Positions 9,510 through 18,275 are shown, counted from the first letter of the stretch. The stretch is 64,000 bases of DNA from Selenomonas sp. TAMA-11512 (GCF_037076525.1 NZ_AP029018.1:2216501-2280500), one strand, 5' to 3'. Notes: generated from the letters alone by a model not told the origin. Program-made: numbers and translations.

Positions 9510-10469
9510 CTATCTCTTCATCAACGCGTCCAGGATCTCTTTCGCATCCCCGACCACCTTGTAGTCGGCGCTCCGGAAGATGGGCGCCTCCGCATCCTGA
9601 TTGACCGCGATGACGACAGGATCTCCCTTGATGCCCTCGGTGAACTGAATCGCGCCGGAAACACCGAAAATGAGGCATGCCTCCGGCCGGATCACCGTTC
9701 CCGACTCTCCGATCTGCGATGTGAAGGGGATGAGCCCCTGATCCGCCATGGGACGGCTTCCGGCAAGCGCCGCTCCGCGCGCTTCGGCGTAGCGCCGGGC
9801 AAGCTCGAGACTGCCGTTTTCCAGCGTGCCGCGTCCGACGCAGACGACGAAATCGGCTCCGCGCAGACGGTTTGCCGTGTGGTCCTTCGTGAGCTCGCCG
9901 ACCTCGATGGCGGATGTAATGTCCGGCATTTCGACGACCGTGATCTTCGGGCTGCCCTTCTCCGTAACCGGCTCGTAGGAGTCATCGAGAATCGTGATGA
10001 CGTTCGGCTTCGACGTGATGTCGCACGTCACCCATGCCTGGCTGCCGAAGGATGTCTTCAGCTGATGGACACGGACGCCGTCCGCGGTCTTCTCCGCGAT
10101 GAGGCGCGAGCACGCGGCCGTCATGCCCGTATCCAGCTTGACCGACAGGCGTGACAGCATCGAGCGTGTCCGATGATCCGACGGGGACAGCAGGAGCGAG
10201 ATATCCCTCCCGCGGATTGCGGCGAATATCGCCTGCGACAGTCCGTCCGTATGGCTTGCCGTAATGCCGGGCGTATGGATGAGCGTGACCTCGTCGATGC
10301 CGGCAACGGAAAATTCCTCTTTGTGCGACAGCACCCCGTCGTCCGCCGCGAGCACGTGAATCCTCTCTCCGGAAAGGCTTTTGACCTCCCGCGCCGCCGT
10401 GATGAGCTCGCGAAATACGGGGCTCGGGCCGCTTCCCGTCATAGGAGCAAAAATAAGGATTTCAGACAT
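9510..10469 (-). CDS. etfA: Electron transfer flavoprotein alpha subunit
   Basis: EtfA pairs with EtfB to carry electrons from flavin dehydrogenases. The C-terminal FAD domain is complete: SRPMADQGLIPFTSQIGESG, FGVSGAIQFTEGI and VIAVNQDAEAPIF. I use the ATG at 10469, which has AGGAGG seven bases upstream and overlaps the etfB stop by eight bases, rather than an in-frame start 33 bases further up. The product is 319 aa. It is the last gene of the hydrolase-oxidoreductase-etfBA operon, and no terminator is evident before the IS200 remnant. Confidence 0.94.
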   Translation of the reverse strand: MSEILIFAPMTGSGPSPVFRELITAAREVKSLSGERIHVLAADDGVLSHKEEFSVAGIDEVTLIHTPGITASHTDGLSQAIFAAIRGRDISLLLSPSDHRTRSMLSRLSVKLDTGMTAACSRLIAEKTADGVRVHQLKTSFGSQAWVTCDITSKPNVITILDDSYEPVTEKGSPKITVVEMPDITSAIEVGELTKDHTANRLRGADFVVCVGRGTLENGSLELARRYAEARGAALAGSRPMADQGLIPFTSQIGESGTVIRPEACLIFGVSGAIQFTEGIKGDPVVIAVNQDAEAPIFRSADYKVVGDAKEILDALMKR

Positions 10470-11256
10470 TATTTTTCCTCCTCTCGGCGATGAGCGATTC
10501 AATCTGCTCCGCGATTTCAGCCGGCGTTCCGGTCAGCTCTTTTGCCTCTTTCCCGGCAGGGTTTGGCGCGACGTCCGTGACGACGGACTTCGCCGTGAGC
10601 TTCGCGAGGACGGACGCGTCGAGATCATCCGCCGTAAGCTTGCGGATCTCGCGGCGATTCGCCTTCATCTGCGCGCGAAGCGTCGGAAGTGCCGGCTCAT
10701 TGCAGCCGAAGGGGATCGTCAGCAGGACGGGCAGCTTGATTCGAAGGCTCAGCGTGCCCTCCGGCACCTTCTGTCCGACGAGCAGCGTTCCGGTGTCCGT
10801 CGGATCCGGCTCGGCGCTCGTCGCGTCCGCCACATCCGCGATGCCCAGGAGCTCCGCGAGCATCGGTCCGACCTGCCCCGTCGCGCCGTCGGATGACTCC
10901 GCTCCCGTAATCACGACGTCATACGCATCGACGCGCTGCAAAAAGCTTGCCAGCACGCGCGCCGTCCCCAGCGTATCCCCGCCGGCGAACCTCCGATCGC
11001 TCAGGAGATACGCCTCATCCGCCCCGACCGCCAGACACTTTTTCAAAGACGAGGCCGCCGCATCGGGTCCCATCGTAAAGACATCAATGCGCGTATCTTC
11101 GTCCTTTTTCTTCAGCGATGCCGCAAGCTCCATCGCATTCATATTGCACGGATCGATATCGCAGGTTGCATCAGCCCGTTGAATGCTGTGCGTCTTCGGA
11201 TCGACCTCCACATCCGTTTCCACCGGAACGTGCTTGATGCAGACCGCAATCTTCAT
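10462..11256 (-). CDS. etfB: Electron transfer flavoprotein beta subunit
   Basis: EtfB holds the AMP or second FAD and forms the docking face of the ETF. The protein is 264 aa with the N-terminal MKIAVCIKHVP strand, the DPCNMNAMELA helix and GAESSDGATGQVGPMLAELLG in the nucleotide site, then LPVLLTIPFGCNEPALPTLR. It lies nine bases after the FAD oxidoreductase and overlaps etfA, so stoichiometric coupling is likely. The neighbour suggests that this ETF serves the amino-acid oxidoreductase rather than butyryl-CoA dehydrogenase. Confidence 0.94.
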   Translation of the reverse strand: MKIAVCIKHVPVETDVEVDPKTHSIQRADATCDIDPCNMNAMELAASLKKKDEDTRIDVFTMGPDAAASSLKKCLAVGADEAYLLSDRRFAGGDTLGTARVLASFLQRVDAYDVVITGAESSDGATGQVGPMLAELLGIADVADATSAEPDPTDTGTLLVGQKVPEGTLSLRIKLPVLLTIPFGCNEPALPTLRAQMKANRREIRKLTADDLDASVLAKLTAKSVVTDVAPNPAGKEAKELTGTPAEIAEQIESLIAERRKNNV

Positions 11257-11265
11257 ACATGCACC

Positions 11266-12426
11266 TCACTTCTTCCAAAGACGCGGAAATGCCCATTCTT
11301 CGAGCAGAAGCGTGCTCTCTCCGCGCATGATATATTTCGCGAGGTCGCGGCTGACCGCAGGCGCCTCGATGATGCCGTTTCCGCCGTAACCCGTCGCAAG
11401 GAGATAATTCTTAACGGGCGTATCGCCGATGATCGGCAGGAAGTCCCGCGTCTCCGCACGATAGGAGAGCCACGAAGAGCTCAAGCCGCCGTCTACGAGC
11501 CCCGGGACGTCTTTTTCCATCTGCTCGTACAGGAACTCGATGAAGTAGTCGTCTGTCCCGCCGCGCTCGGGAAGATGATCGGGGTTCCACTGCCCGGCAT
11601 GCTCCGGATTGTCGAGGTCCATGGAGAGATGCGACTTGCAGATAAAGACATTCTCGCCCGCGCGAAGCGCGTAGAAGGCGGGATACTTCAAAATCGGGAA
11701 GACGAAATCCATCTTCTCCGGCGGCGCGATGAAGAACGCCTCCGCCTTCGTGTGCCAGATCGGCACGTCCAGCCCGACGAGTTCACCCGTGAAGCGGCTC
11801 CACGGCCCCGTACAATCGATGACGACATCGTACGATTCGCTCTTCCCGTCGCTCGTCTCGATACCCGTCGCTTGTCCGTCCTCGACGGTCACCTTCGTGA
11901 CCTTAACGCCGGAGATGATCTTTCCGCCGTTTGCCTGCATCTTGCCCGCGAAGTTGTTCGAAATCATCGTGCCGTCGAAGTAGCCGTCATCCTTCGTATA
12001 GCCCGCACCCAGGATGGGCTCCGTATCAAGCATCGGAAGGATCTCGCGGATCCTCGCCTTGTCCGTGATGTACTCGCCCGTATAGCCGGCGGACTTCGCA
12101 AGGGCGATGCCGGCCTTGATGCGGAGAACCTCCTTCTCGCTTGTGGCGCAGACGAGTGTACCTGTCTGATCGAATCCCGCGGAGCCCGGCTTCTCCTTTT
12201 CCATCTTCAAATACGTCTCGAAGCCGTAAAGGCGGACATCGAAGTAGCGGTTGTCCAGGGAATCGTCGAAAAGGCAGACTGTGCCCGCTGACTTCGAGGT
12301 CGTACCGCCGCCAATGCGATCCTTCTCATACAGAGTGACATCCGCGTCGTCATACAGACTGAGGTTGTACCCGAGGGATGTCCCCGAAATGCCGCCGCCG
12401 ATAATGCAGATTTTCTTCTTTGCCAT
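11266..12426 (-). CDS. FAD-dependent oxidoreductase of the DAO (D-amino-acid/sarcosine oxidase) family
   Basis: The N-terminus has the dinucleotide-binding motif GGGISGTSLGYNLSL (about residues 10-24) and an acidic strand end, and the C-terminus has the second FAD contact LLATGYGGNGIIEAPAV. The middle has VVIDCTGPWSRF. This is the glycine/sarcosine/D-amino-acid dehydrogenase fold; the exact amine substrate is not readable. An anaerobe would need an electron acceptor other than oxygen, and etfB/etfA directly downstream supply one. A product role in oxidising the amino acid released by the upstream amidohydrolase is my inference. Confidence 0.85.
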   Translation of the reverse strand: MAKKKICIIGGGISGTSLGYNLSLYDDADVTLYEKDRIGGGTTSKSAGTVCLFDDSLDNRYFDVRLYGFETYLKMEKEKPGSAGFDQTGTLVCATSEKEVLRIKAGIALAKSAGYTGEYITDKARIREILPMLDTEPILGAGYTKDDGYFDGTMISNNFAGKMQANGGKIISGVKVTKVTVEDGQATGIETSDGKSESYDVVIDCTGPWSRFTGELVGLDVPIWHTKAEAFFIAPPEKMDFVFPILKYPAFYALRAGENVFICKSHLSMDLDNPEHAGQWNPDHLPERGGTDDYFIEFLYEQMEKDVPGLVDGGLSSSWLSYRAETRDFLPIIGDTPVKNYLLATGYGGNGIIEAPAVSRDLAKYIMRGESTLLLEEWAFPRLWKK

Positions 12427-12453
12427 CGTTGATTCTCCTCTTCACTTTTCCAA

Positions 12454-13692
12454 CTATTCTTTACCAAGCTTCTCCAATGCGCCCGCCAGCACATCCGTCC
12501 CCGCCGCGAGGTCTTCGATGCGGATCGCTTCCGCCCGGTCATGACTGATGCCGTCCCTGCAGGGAATAAAGATCATGCCCGTGTCCGTAATATCGCCCAG
12601 CATGAGACTGTCATGATACGGGCCGCTGATGATATCCATGGCGGGAATGCCCGCCGCGTCCGCCTCCGCACGCAAGAGCTGCTGCATCCGTTCCGGGCAC
12701 CGGTACGGACGGTCGTTGTTCTGCATGAGAAGCTCGGCCGCGACGCCGCGCCTTTCTTGAATGCGCTTTACCTCTTCCCGCAGCAGGCGGACGAGCTCAT
12801 CCTTGTCCTCCGCGCTGACCGAGCGAATGTCGATGGAGAAGACCGCCTTCCCCGGGATGACATTTGCCGCGCCCGGCACAAGCGCAATCGAGCCGACCGT
12901 GCCCGTGATATAGTCGCTCTTCGACTCTCTCGCGAGCCGCTCGAGCGTCAGGGATATCTCCGCTGCCGCCATAAAGGCGTCACGGCGGTCCCGCATGCTC
13001 GTCCCGCCGGCGTGCGACTGCGTGCCTGTCACCGTCACGGTCAGGTTCGTCGGAGCGCAGATCCCCGTGACGATGCCCAGCGGGATGCCCCGATCCTCCA
13101 AGATTCTGTTCTGCTCGATGTGCAGCTCGAGCGACGCGTGAACCGGCACTTTACGGGGGAACTCCTCGGCAAATCTATCCGGATGAAAACCCGCCGCTTC
13201 AAGCGCCTCATAGATGCTGCATCCGCCTGCTTCGCGGCTCTCTTTCAAATCCTCCGCCGTAATCTTCCCCGTGATTGCGCGGCTGCCGATGCAGCACATG
13301 CCGAAGCGGCTCATTTCCTCGCCGGCATACGCGTTGACGGAGATCGTCCGGCGCAGCCTGACGCCGCTTTCCTTCAGCAGCCGCACGGCTTCAAGCCCGG
13401 CAAAGACACCGGCAAGCCCGTCGTATCGACCGCCGTTCGGCACGGTATCGATATGCGATCCGGTCCAAACCGGGGCAAGTGACGTGTCCTCCCCCTCCAG
13501 ACATCCGAAGATATTGCCGACACAGTCCTCTCGGACAGCAAGCCCCATCGCGGCCATCTCCGTTTTCAGGTAGTCGCGGGCCGCGTAAAACTCCTTCGTA
13601 TAGACTTCTCGTGTCGTTCCCTCGCCCGGCGTGGCGTTGAACGCGTCGATTTCTTCCAGCCGGCGCTCCAGTCTTTTCGGGTCTGCCTTCAT
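12454..13692 (-). CDS. M20-family amidohydrolase (N-carbamoyl-L-amino-acid hydrolase / allantoate amidohydrolase type)
   Basis: This is a 412-aa di-zinc hydrolase. TGSHIDTVPNGGRYDGLAGV carries the first His and bridging Asp, AYAGEEMSRFG the Glu-Glu pair, ELHIEQNRILEDRGIPLGIV the later His, and HAGGTSMRDRRDA the dimer-domain residues. The family removes carbamoyl or ureido groups from amino acids (hydantoin or purine breakdown). It heads a four-gene operon with an amino-acid oxidoreductase and ETF. A consensus promoter lies about 100 bp upstream. The specific substrate is unknown. Confidence 0.86.
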   Translation of the reverse strand: MKADPKRLERRLEEIDAFNATPGEGTTREVYTKEFYAARDYLKTEMAAMGLAVREDCVGNIFGCLEGEDTSLAPVWTGSHIDTVPNGGRYDGLAGVFAGLEAVRLLKESGVRLRRTISVNAYAGEEMSRFGMCCIGSRAITGKITAEDLKESREAGGCSIYEALEAAGFHPDRFAEEFPRKVPVHASLELHIEQNRILEDRGIPLGIVTGICAPTNLTVTVTGTQSHAGGTSMRDRRDAFMAAAEISLTLERLARESKSDYITGTVGSIALVPGAANVIPGKAVFSIDIRSVSAEDKDELVRLLREEVKRIQERRGVAAELLMQNNDRPYRCPERMQQLLRAEADAAGIPAMDIISGPYHDSLMLGDITDTGMIFIPCRDGISHDRAEAIRIEDLAAGTDVLAGALEKLGKE

Positions 13693-13795
13693 CTGCTCCC
13701 TTCTTTCACATTTTGATTGTAAAAGTCAAGAAAAGCCGCGCATAAGAACGCCTTTCTCTTCCTTATACAACGGCTTTATTCTCTCAATAAATCGT

Positions 13796-13825
13796 ATTAT
13801 AAATTAAAATTATTAATCGTGTCAA
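13796..13825 (-). promoter_or_regulatory. Strong sigma-A promoter of the amidohydrolase-oxidoreductase-etfBA operon
   Basis: TTGACA (13820-13825) and TATAAT (13796-13801) are both perfect, with an 18-bp AT-rich spacer. The ~95-nt leader contains a long-range inverted repeat (AAAGCCG/CGGCTTT, plus-strand arms 13732-13738 and 13771-13777) followed by a short T-rich run, which might fold as a weak attenuator. Confidence 0.75.
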
Positions 13826-13869
13826 GTGTCCGATTGCACATCTCATGAGGTATATATTGGAATATATGC

Positions 13870-13907
13870 AAAAAGGCCGTCTGCAGATTTTTTCTCTGCA
13901 GACAGCC
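13870..13907 (-). terminator. Rho-independent terminator after the glutaredoxin gene
   Basis: A 12-bp stem (GGCTGTCTGCAG on the minus strand, 13896-13907, pairing with 13875-13886 with one mismatch) has a nine-base loop and is followed by six T. It ends the trxB-glutaredoxin transcript and separates it from the divergent leader region of the amidohydrolase operon. Confidence 0.88.
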
Positions 13908-13929
13908 TTTCTCGCGTCGTACTGTGCGA

Positions 13930-14172
13930 TTACGATAAGCCGAGGATCTTGTCGAGCTTCGGTTTGTCAAAGGAAACGGCGTACTCCTTTCCGTCAATGG
14001 TCGTCACGGGGACGATCTCATCGCCGGAGATTTCCTTCAGCTCCTTGAAATACTCCTCATTGTCCTCGACATTTCTCTCTTCGTAGTCAATCCCCTTGGA
14101 TTTCAAATACTTCTTGACCTTGTCGCACCATGGGCAGACGTGAATGCTGTAAACTTTGACTTTGTTGTCCAT
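13930..14172 (-). CDS. Glutaredoxin-family thiol protein (CPWC active site)
   Basis: This small thioredoxin-fold protein (79 aa from the ATG at 14172, preceded by GGAAGA; a longer frame would begin at 14214) has the motif HVCPWC near residues 11-16 and the cis-Pro loop VPVTTI. It lies 53 bp after trxB in the same transcript. Such a pair, thioredoxin reductase with a glutaredoxin-like partner, is known in clostridia (Cp34/Cp9) as an NAD(P)H-driven peroxide or disulfide reducing chain. It probably receives electrons from TrxB rather than from glutathione. Confidence 0.88.
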   Translation of the reverse strand: MDNKVKVYSIHVCPWCDKVKKYLKSKGIDYEERNVEDNEEYFKELKEISGDEIVPVTTIDGKEYAVSFDKPKLDKILGLS

Positions 14173-14225
14173 TGAAATCTTCCTTTCTCCGGCTGCGTAC
14201 TCTACTTTCCGCACGCGCCGCTTCT

Positions 14226-15152
14226 TCAGCCGTTGATGTATTTTTCCGCTAAGATCGCCGCCGTCGTTCCGTCCGATGCCGCTGTCGTCAGCTGACGCAC
14301 TTCCTTGCTGCGGATATCGCCCGCGGCAAAGACACCCGGCACATTTGTCCGGCAGTCCTCACCCGCCTTGATGCGGCCGTTTTCCATGAAGTCGATCTGC
14401 CCCGCGAAAAGCGCCGTGTTCGGCTCGACGCCGACATTGACAAAGACCGCGTCCATGGGCAGGTCGTACGCTTCACCGGTCTCCCTGCTGCGGAGGTGAA
14501 GCGTCTTCAGCTCCTTGTCCCCCGAGGCGCCCTCGATCAACGTATTGAATATCGCCTTGTTTTTCGGGTTGGCATTGAACTTGTCAATCGCCGCCTGATC
14601 CGCCGTGAGCTTCGGCGAGCGATGGATGATGTAGACCTCCGAACCGTACTTGCCGAGGAAGTTCGCCGCATCCACAGCGGCATTTCCGCCGCCGGCAACG
14701 GCGATGCGCTTGCCCTGATAACGGAAGCCGTCGCACTGCTCGCAGTAGTGGAATCCGCGATCGGCAAACTTCGTCTCATCGGGGATGCCGAGCTTTCGGC
14801 GCTGCATGCCGCTGGCAATGATGACCGCCTTCGGCGCGTAGATGAAGCTGCCCGTCTCGACGAGCTTTTCCTCCGCCGTCAGCGTCACCTTCTCAATCAT
14901 GTCGAACTCATCGACCTCGACGCCGTACGACTCCGCCTGCTTTTGCAGCGTCGCCATGAGCTCCGCGCCCGTGACATTCGGAAGCCCCGGATAGTTCTCT
15001 ATCCCCGTCGCGTTCGCAATCTGTCCGCCGACAATCGCATTCTCGAGGACAAGCGTCTTGAGATTCATGCGTCCCGCGTAAAGGGCGGCCGTGAGACCCG
15101 CCATACCTGCGCCGATGATGAGCACATCGAGTTCTTTTCTCTCTTTTTCCAC
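14226..15152 (-). CDS. trxB: Thioredoxin reductase (NAD(P)H-dependent, FAD)
   Basis: This 308-aa protein of normal length has the FAD motif GAGMAGLTAALYAGRM at about 14-29, the redox pair in HYCEQCDG (C-x-x-C near 136-139, where E. coli TrxB has CATC), the NADPH motif GGGNAAVDAANFLG, and C-terminal GVFAAGDIRSKEVRQLTTA. The start codon is GTG at 15152 with AGAAGGTGA upstream. It is cotranscribed with the CPWC glutaredoxin. The variant CEQC active site fits the Cp34-like subgroup. Confidence 0.93.
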   Translation of the reverse strand: MEKERKELDVLIIGAGMAGLTAALYAGRMNLKTLVLENAIVGGQIANATGIENYPGLPNVTGAELMATLQKQAESYGVEVDEFDMIEKVTLTAEEKLVETGSFIYAPKAVIIASGMQRRKLGIPDETKFADRGFHYCEQCDGFRYQGKRIAVAGGGNAAVDAANFLGKYGSEVYIIHRSPKLTADQAAIDKFNANPKNKAIFNTLIEGASGDKELKTLHLRSRETGEAYDLPMDAVFVNVGVEPNTALFAGQIDFMENGRIKAGEDCRTNVPGVFAAGDIRSKEVRQLTTAASDGTTAAILAEKYING

Positions 15153-15204
15153 AGAGTCACCTTCTTTTTAAATATATAAAATTATATTTTGTAAAGCTGA
15201 TATA

Positions 15205-15233
15205 ATTTTACACGAAAATGAATAAAATTGCAA
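15205..15233 (-). promoter_or_regulatory. Candidate trxB promoter
   Basis: TTGCAA (15228-15233) and TAAAAT (15205-15210) on the minus strand are 17 bp apart, about 55 bp upstream of trxB. The -35 abuts the T-run of the terminator of the operon upstream. Confidence 0.55.
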
Positions 15234-15234
15234 G

Positions 15235-15263
15235 CAAAAATCGCAGATCATCTCTCTGCGATT
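15235..15263 (-). terminator. Terminator overlapping the end of the PHP phosphatase gene
   Basis: AATCGCAG (plus strand 15239-15246) and CTGCGATT (15256-15263) form an 8-bp stem followed on the minus strand by TTTT. The upstream arm lies inside the last codons of the PHP gene (stop at 15248), so coding and termination signals are shared. Confidence 0.8.
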
Positions 15264-16033
15264 TCGATGCGTCTCTCTTTAAATGTGACGGGCGTGAGCC
15301 CCACCGCCTTCATCATATCCCGCGCAAGCGCGAAGTACGCTCCGACGGCCTCTGCCGCATGCGCGTCGGAGCCGATCGTCACATATCTGCCGCCGAGCGC
15401 TTTGTATCGGGCGTAAATCGGCAGAAGCTCCTTCGCCGCGTGGCGGTCGCCGAGGCAGCGCGTATTGAGCTCGAGCACCGTATCCGTTTCGATGCACGCG
15501 CGGAGCACGCCGTCGACGCCCTCCCTGTAGTCCGCATAGCCGAGCTCCGGGCTCTCGTAGATCTTGCCCGTATAGCGCGTGATGTAATCGATGTGCGCAA
15601 GGACATCGCCGAAGGGATGGAGCAGCAGGCACTCGCGCATATCCGACAGGTACGCCGAGTACGTCGTCCGCTTGTCCTTGTTCGCATAGCACGCGGGATA
15701 GTAGAGATCCACCCCGTCCAGGAGGTGCAGGGCGACGATCACCTGATCGAACGGCACGCGCCGGATAAAAGCTTTATTCTCCTCCACGACGTGCCGCTGC
15801 ATGCCGACCTCCACGCCGAGCCGCACCTCCTTGCCGCGCAGCGGTTCGTATGCGCGCCAATACGCCTCCGGGTCAAAGGAAAAATCGTACTCTCCCGGAA
15901 AATCGACGTCCAGATGCTCGGTAAAGACGATGCCCAGCCCCTGCTTTCGCGCCCGATCGACGGCATCCGCCGCCGCCATGTCCGAGTCCGCCGAAAATTT
16001 CGTATGCGTATGGCTGTCGAAAATCATTTCCAT
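15248..16033 (-). CDS. PHP-domain phosphatase, histidinol-phosphatase (HisK/HisJ) type
   Basis: This 261-aa metallo-phosphoesterase begins with the PHP signature DSHTHTKFSADS (residues 6-17) and has FTEHLD, GVEVGM, ALHLLDG, HPFGDVLAHIDY and SDAHAAE, which supply the metal ligands. The family dephosphorylates L-histidinol phosphate, but no his genes are adjacent, so other phosphoesters remain possible. The ATG directly follows the ksgA stop with no gap. It is the last gene of a six-gene operon. Confidence 0.86.
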   Translation of the reverse strand: MEMIFDSHTHTKFSADSDMAAADAVDRARKQGLGIVFTEHLDVDFPGEYDFSFDPEAYWRAYEPLRGKEVRLGVEVGMQRHVVEENKAFIRRVPFDQVIVALHLLDGVDLYYPACYANKDKRTTYSAYLSDMRECLLLHPFGDVLAHIDYITRYTGKIYESPELGYADYREGVDGVLRACIETDTVLELNTRCLGDRHAAKELLPIYARYKALGGRYVTIGSDAHAAEAVGAYFALARDMMKAVGLTPVTFKERRIEIAER

Positions 16034-16945
16034 TCACTCCATCCGACCGTCCGCCGCCTTGCCCCCGCAGGAACGGCAAATCCCCTGCACATCCGATTCC
16101 ACATCCGACAGGACATCGGCGATGCGCGCAAACTCTTCGAGCGAGAGCGTCTCCCCGCGTCTCGTCTCGTCCATCCCCGCCGCCTCGAATGCCGCGCGGA
16201 TTTCATCCTTCGTCTTCCCCGTCCCCGTCAGCGCATTGAGAAGCGTCTTGCGCCGCTGTCCGAAGGCGGCCTTGATGACGCGGAAGAACATCTTCTCATC
16301 GCGGCAGGCAACGGCAGGCTCCTCCCGCACATGACAGGCGATGACAGCCGACTCCACGTCCGGCGCGGGGATAAACGACCGTCTCGGCACGTGCAGCACG
16401 ATCTCCGGTCGCGAGTGATACTGCACGGCGACGGAGAGCGATCCGTACGTGCGGGAGCCGGGACGCGCGATCATGCGCTCGGCGACCTCCCTCTGCACCA
16501 TTGTGACGAGCTCCGTGATGGGGAGCTTCTGCTCGAGGAGCCCGAGGAGGATCGGCGTCGTGATGTAGTACGGCAGGTTTGCCGCCACCTTGAAGGGCGC
16601 GTCTCCCATGCACGCGCGGATATTCGTCTTCAGGATATCCCCTCGTATGAGCGTGAAGTTCTCGTAGCCCTTGAGCGTTTCGGCCAGCACGTCGGGAAGC
16701 TTTTTGTCAATCTCTACTGCCGTAACGTGCGCGCCCGCCTCGAGAAGTCCCTGTGTGAGCGTGCCAATGCCGGGGCCAATCTCCAGCACGCGGTCGCCCT
16801 CCCGGATGTCCGCCGCGCGGACGATGCCGTCAACGACAGCCTCCGATACGAGGAAATTCTGTCCGAAGCGCTTCGAGGCACGCAGCCCGAATGCATGGAG
16901 AATGCGGCGGGTGACCTTCGGGTCGGAAATTCTTGGATGCAGCAT
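16034..16945 (-). CDS. ksgA: 16S rRNA dimethyladenosine transferase KsgA/RsmA
   Basis: KsgA dimethylates two adjacent adenines in helix 45 of 16S rRNA using S-adenosylmethionine. The protein has KRFGQNFLVSEAVVDGIV, the SAM motif LEIGPGIGTLTQGLLE (about 55-70), the catalytic NLPYYITTPI and the C-terminal FGQRRKTLLNAL. Its 303 aa include a slightly longer Cys-containing tail. It follows rnmV by 36 bp; the rnmV-ksgA pair is a standard Firmicute arrangement. Confidence 0.96.
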   Translation of the reverse strand: MLHPRISDPKVTRRILHAFGLRASKRFGQNFLVSEAVVDGIVRAADIREGDRVLEIGPGIGTLTQGLLEAGAHVTAVEIDKKLPDVLAETLKGYENFTLIRGDILKTNIRACMGDAPFKVAANLPYYITTPILLGLLEQKLPITELVTMVQREVAERMIARPGSRTYGSLSVAVQYHSRPEIVLHVPRRSFIPAPDVESAVIACHVREEPAVACRDEKMFFRVIKAAFGQRRKTLLNALTGTGKTKDEIRAAFEAAGMDETRRGETLSLEEFARIADVLSDVESDVQGICRSCGGKAADGRME

Positions 16946-16981
16946 ATATGTGTACCTCTGTTATTTATAATGCACGCGCAT

Positions 16982-17521
16982 CTATAGTGCCCGTATGCCT
17001 TCGTCAAATTCCTCCCTCGTCACTCCGTAGTGATTGAGTCGCAGGAGGAATGTCTTCGCGTTCGCGTAGCCGATGCCCAGCGCCGCGCCGAGCCTTGCGC
17101 GCCGCTCCGCCGCGCTGTCGGCGCCCGAGAGGCGCCAGCGCACCATGTCCGCGCTTTGAAATGTCTCCTTGACGTCGATGTGCGCCGTCCGCACCTTGGC
17201 GAGCGCGCTCCGTATCGCCTCCGGACTCGCCTGCTCGATGCCGACATCGTCGTTCGCCGTCGCGTCCTCACGCGGCACGAAGGCGTGCTTTGCCTCGGGG
17301 AAGCGCTTCGCCAGGAACTTGCGGATCCGCTCTCCCGCTCCGTCGGGGTCGGTGAGGATGATGATGCCGCGCCTTTTCGACGCCTTCTCAATGTCGTCCA
17401 GCGTGTGCTTGGCAAGGGTAAAGCCGCCCGTGATGATGCAGTCGGGCGGGTCGTCGGGATACGCTTTGCGGATGGCGGCAATGTCCATCTTCCCCTCGAC
17501 GACGAGAACCTCTTTGATCAT
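16982..17521 (-). CDS. rnmV: Ribonuclease M5 (5S rRNA maturation)
   Basis: RNase M5 trims 5S rRNA precursors. The N-terminal Toprim domain is clear: VVEGKMDIAAIRKAYP with the catalytic Glu, and TDPDGAGERIRKFL with the DxD metal site. Length is normal at about 179 aa. I use the ATG at 17521, which has GGGGAG eight bases upstream, over a GTG two codons earlier. The gene sits between tmk and ksgA. Confidence 0.93.
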   Translation of the reverse strand: MIKEVLVVEGKMDIAAIRKAYPDDPPDCIITGGFTLAKHTLDDIEKASKRRGIIILTDPDGAGERIRKFLAKRFPEAKHAFVPREDATANDDVGIEQASPEAIRSALAKVRTAHIDVKETFQSADMVRWRLSGADSAAERRARLGAALGIGYANAKTFLLRLNHYGVTREEFDEGIRAL

Positions 17522-17618
17522 GAACACATCTCCCCACTTCCGGCATCGTGCCCGTCCGCGTCTCCCGCCCGCTTCCGACGCGCGGACTCGGCGCGGGCGC
17601 CGCGCGGCGAATACGGAC

Positions 17619-18275
17619 TTATACGCATACGCGTCTTCTTATCTCTTCCTGAATGTCTTCGATTGACCGCAGCTTTCCGTTCCGCGTACAGGGAATGCTC
17701 TCCCATCCGTACGCCTCCGCGATGTCCCGATACAGCTCGTGCACGCGGGCGAGGTAGGCGGCATCCGCCTCGTGGATGTCCGGGGCCGTGCCGCTCTTCG
17801 CCGCGCGTTCGGCGATGAGCCGATCGCTGATCTCCGCTTCCACGGCGAGGTGCAGGATGAGATCGGGACGCGGCAGACCGAGCTTCTCGTACTCGTAGTC
17901 GAGCATCCAGTCGATGAACTTCCCGCGCTCCGCCGCCTCCAGCTTCACGCTCTGGTGCACCATATTGGAGGTCGTATAGCGATCCGCGAGAATGACCGTA
18001 CCGCTCTCGTAGTCCTTCTTCCACTTCAGTCGGTAGGAGGTGTATCGGTCCATCGCGAAAAACGTCGCGGCGGCATAGGCATTGACATCGTCCGCCTCCG
18101 CGCCGAAATCACCGCGCAGGTACATCCGCGCGAGAAGGGAGCCGTCCGATTCGTAATCGGGAAACTCGAGACGGCGGACACGGTGCCCCCGGCTTTTCAA
18201 GTATTCGGCCAAGAGCGCCGTCTGGGTCGCCTTGCCCGATCCGTCCGCGCCTTCGATAACAATGAGTTTAGACAT
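17619..18275 (-). CDS. tmk: Thymidylate kinase
   Basis: The enzyme phosphorylates dTMP to dTDP. The P-loop GADGSGKATQT is near residues 10-20, the DRY-type motif is ILADRYTTSNMVHQ, and the LID region lies around residues 140-160. FPDYESDGS replaces the more common FTREPGG loop, as in the variant Tmk of several Firmicutes. I choose the ATG at 18275, which overlaps the decarboxylase stop by eight bases (ATGTCTAA). It is 218 aa. Confidence 0.92.
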   Translation of the reverse strand: MSKLIVIEGADGSGKATQTALLAEYLKSRGHRVRRLEFPDYESDGSLLARMYLRGDFGAEADDVNAYAAATFFAMDRYTSYRLKWKKDYESGTVILADRYTTSNMVHQSVKLEAAERGKFIDWMLDYEYEKLGLPRPDLILHLAVEAEISDRLIAERAAKSGTAPDIHEADAAYLARVHELYRDIAEAYGWESIPCTRNGKLRSIEDIQEEIRRRVCV

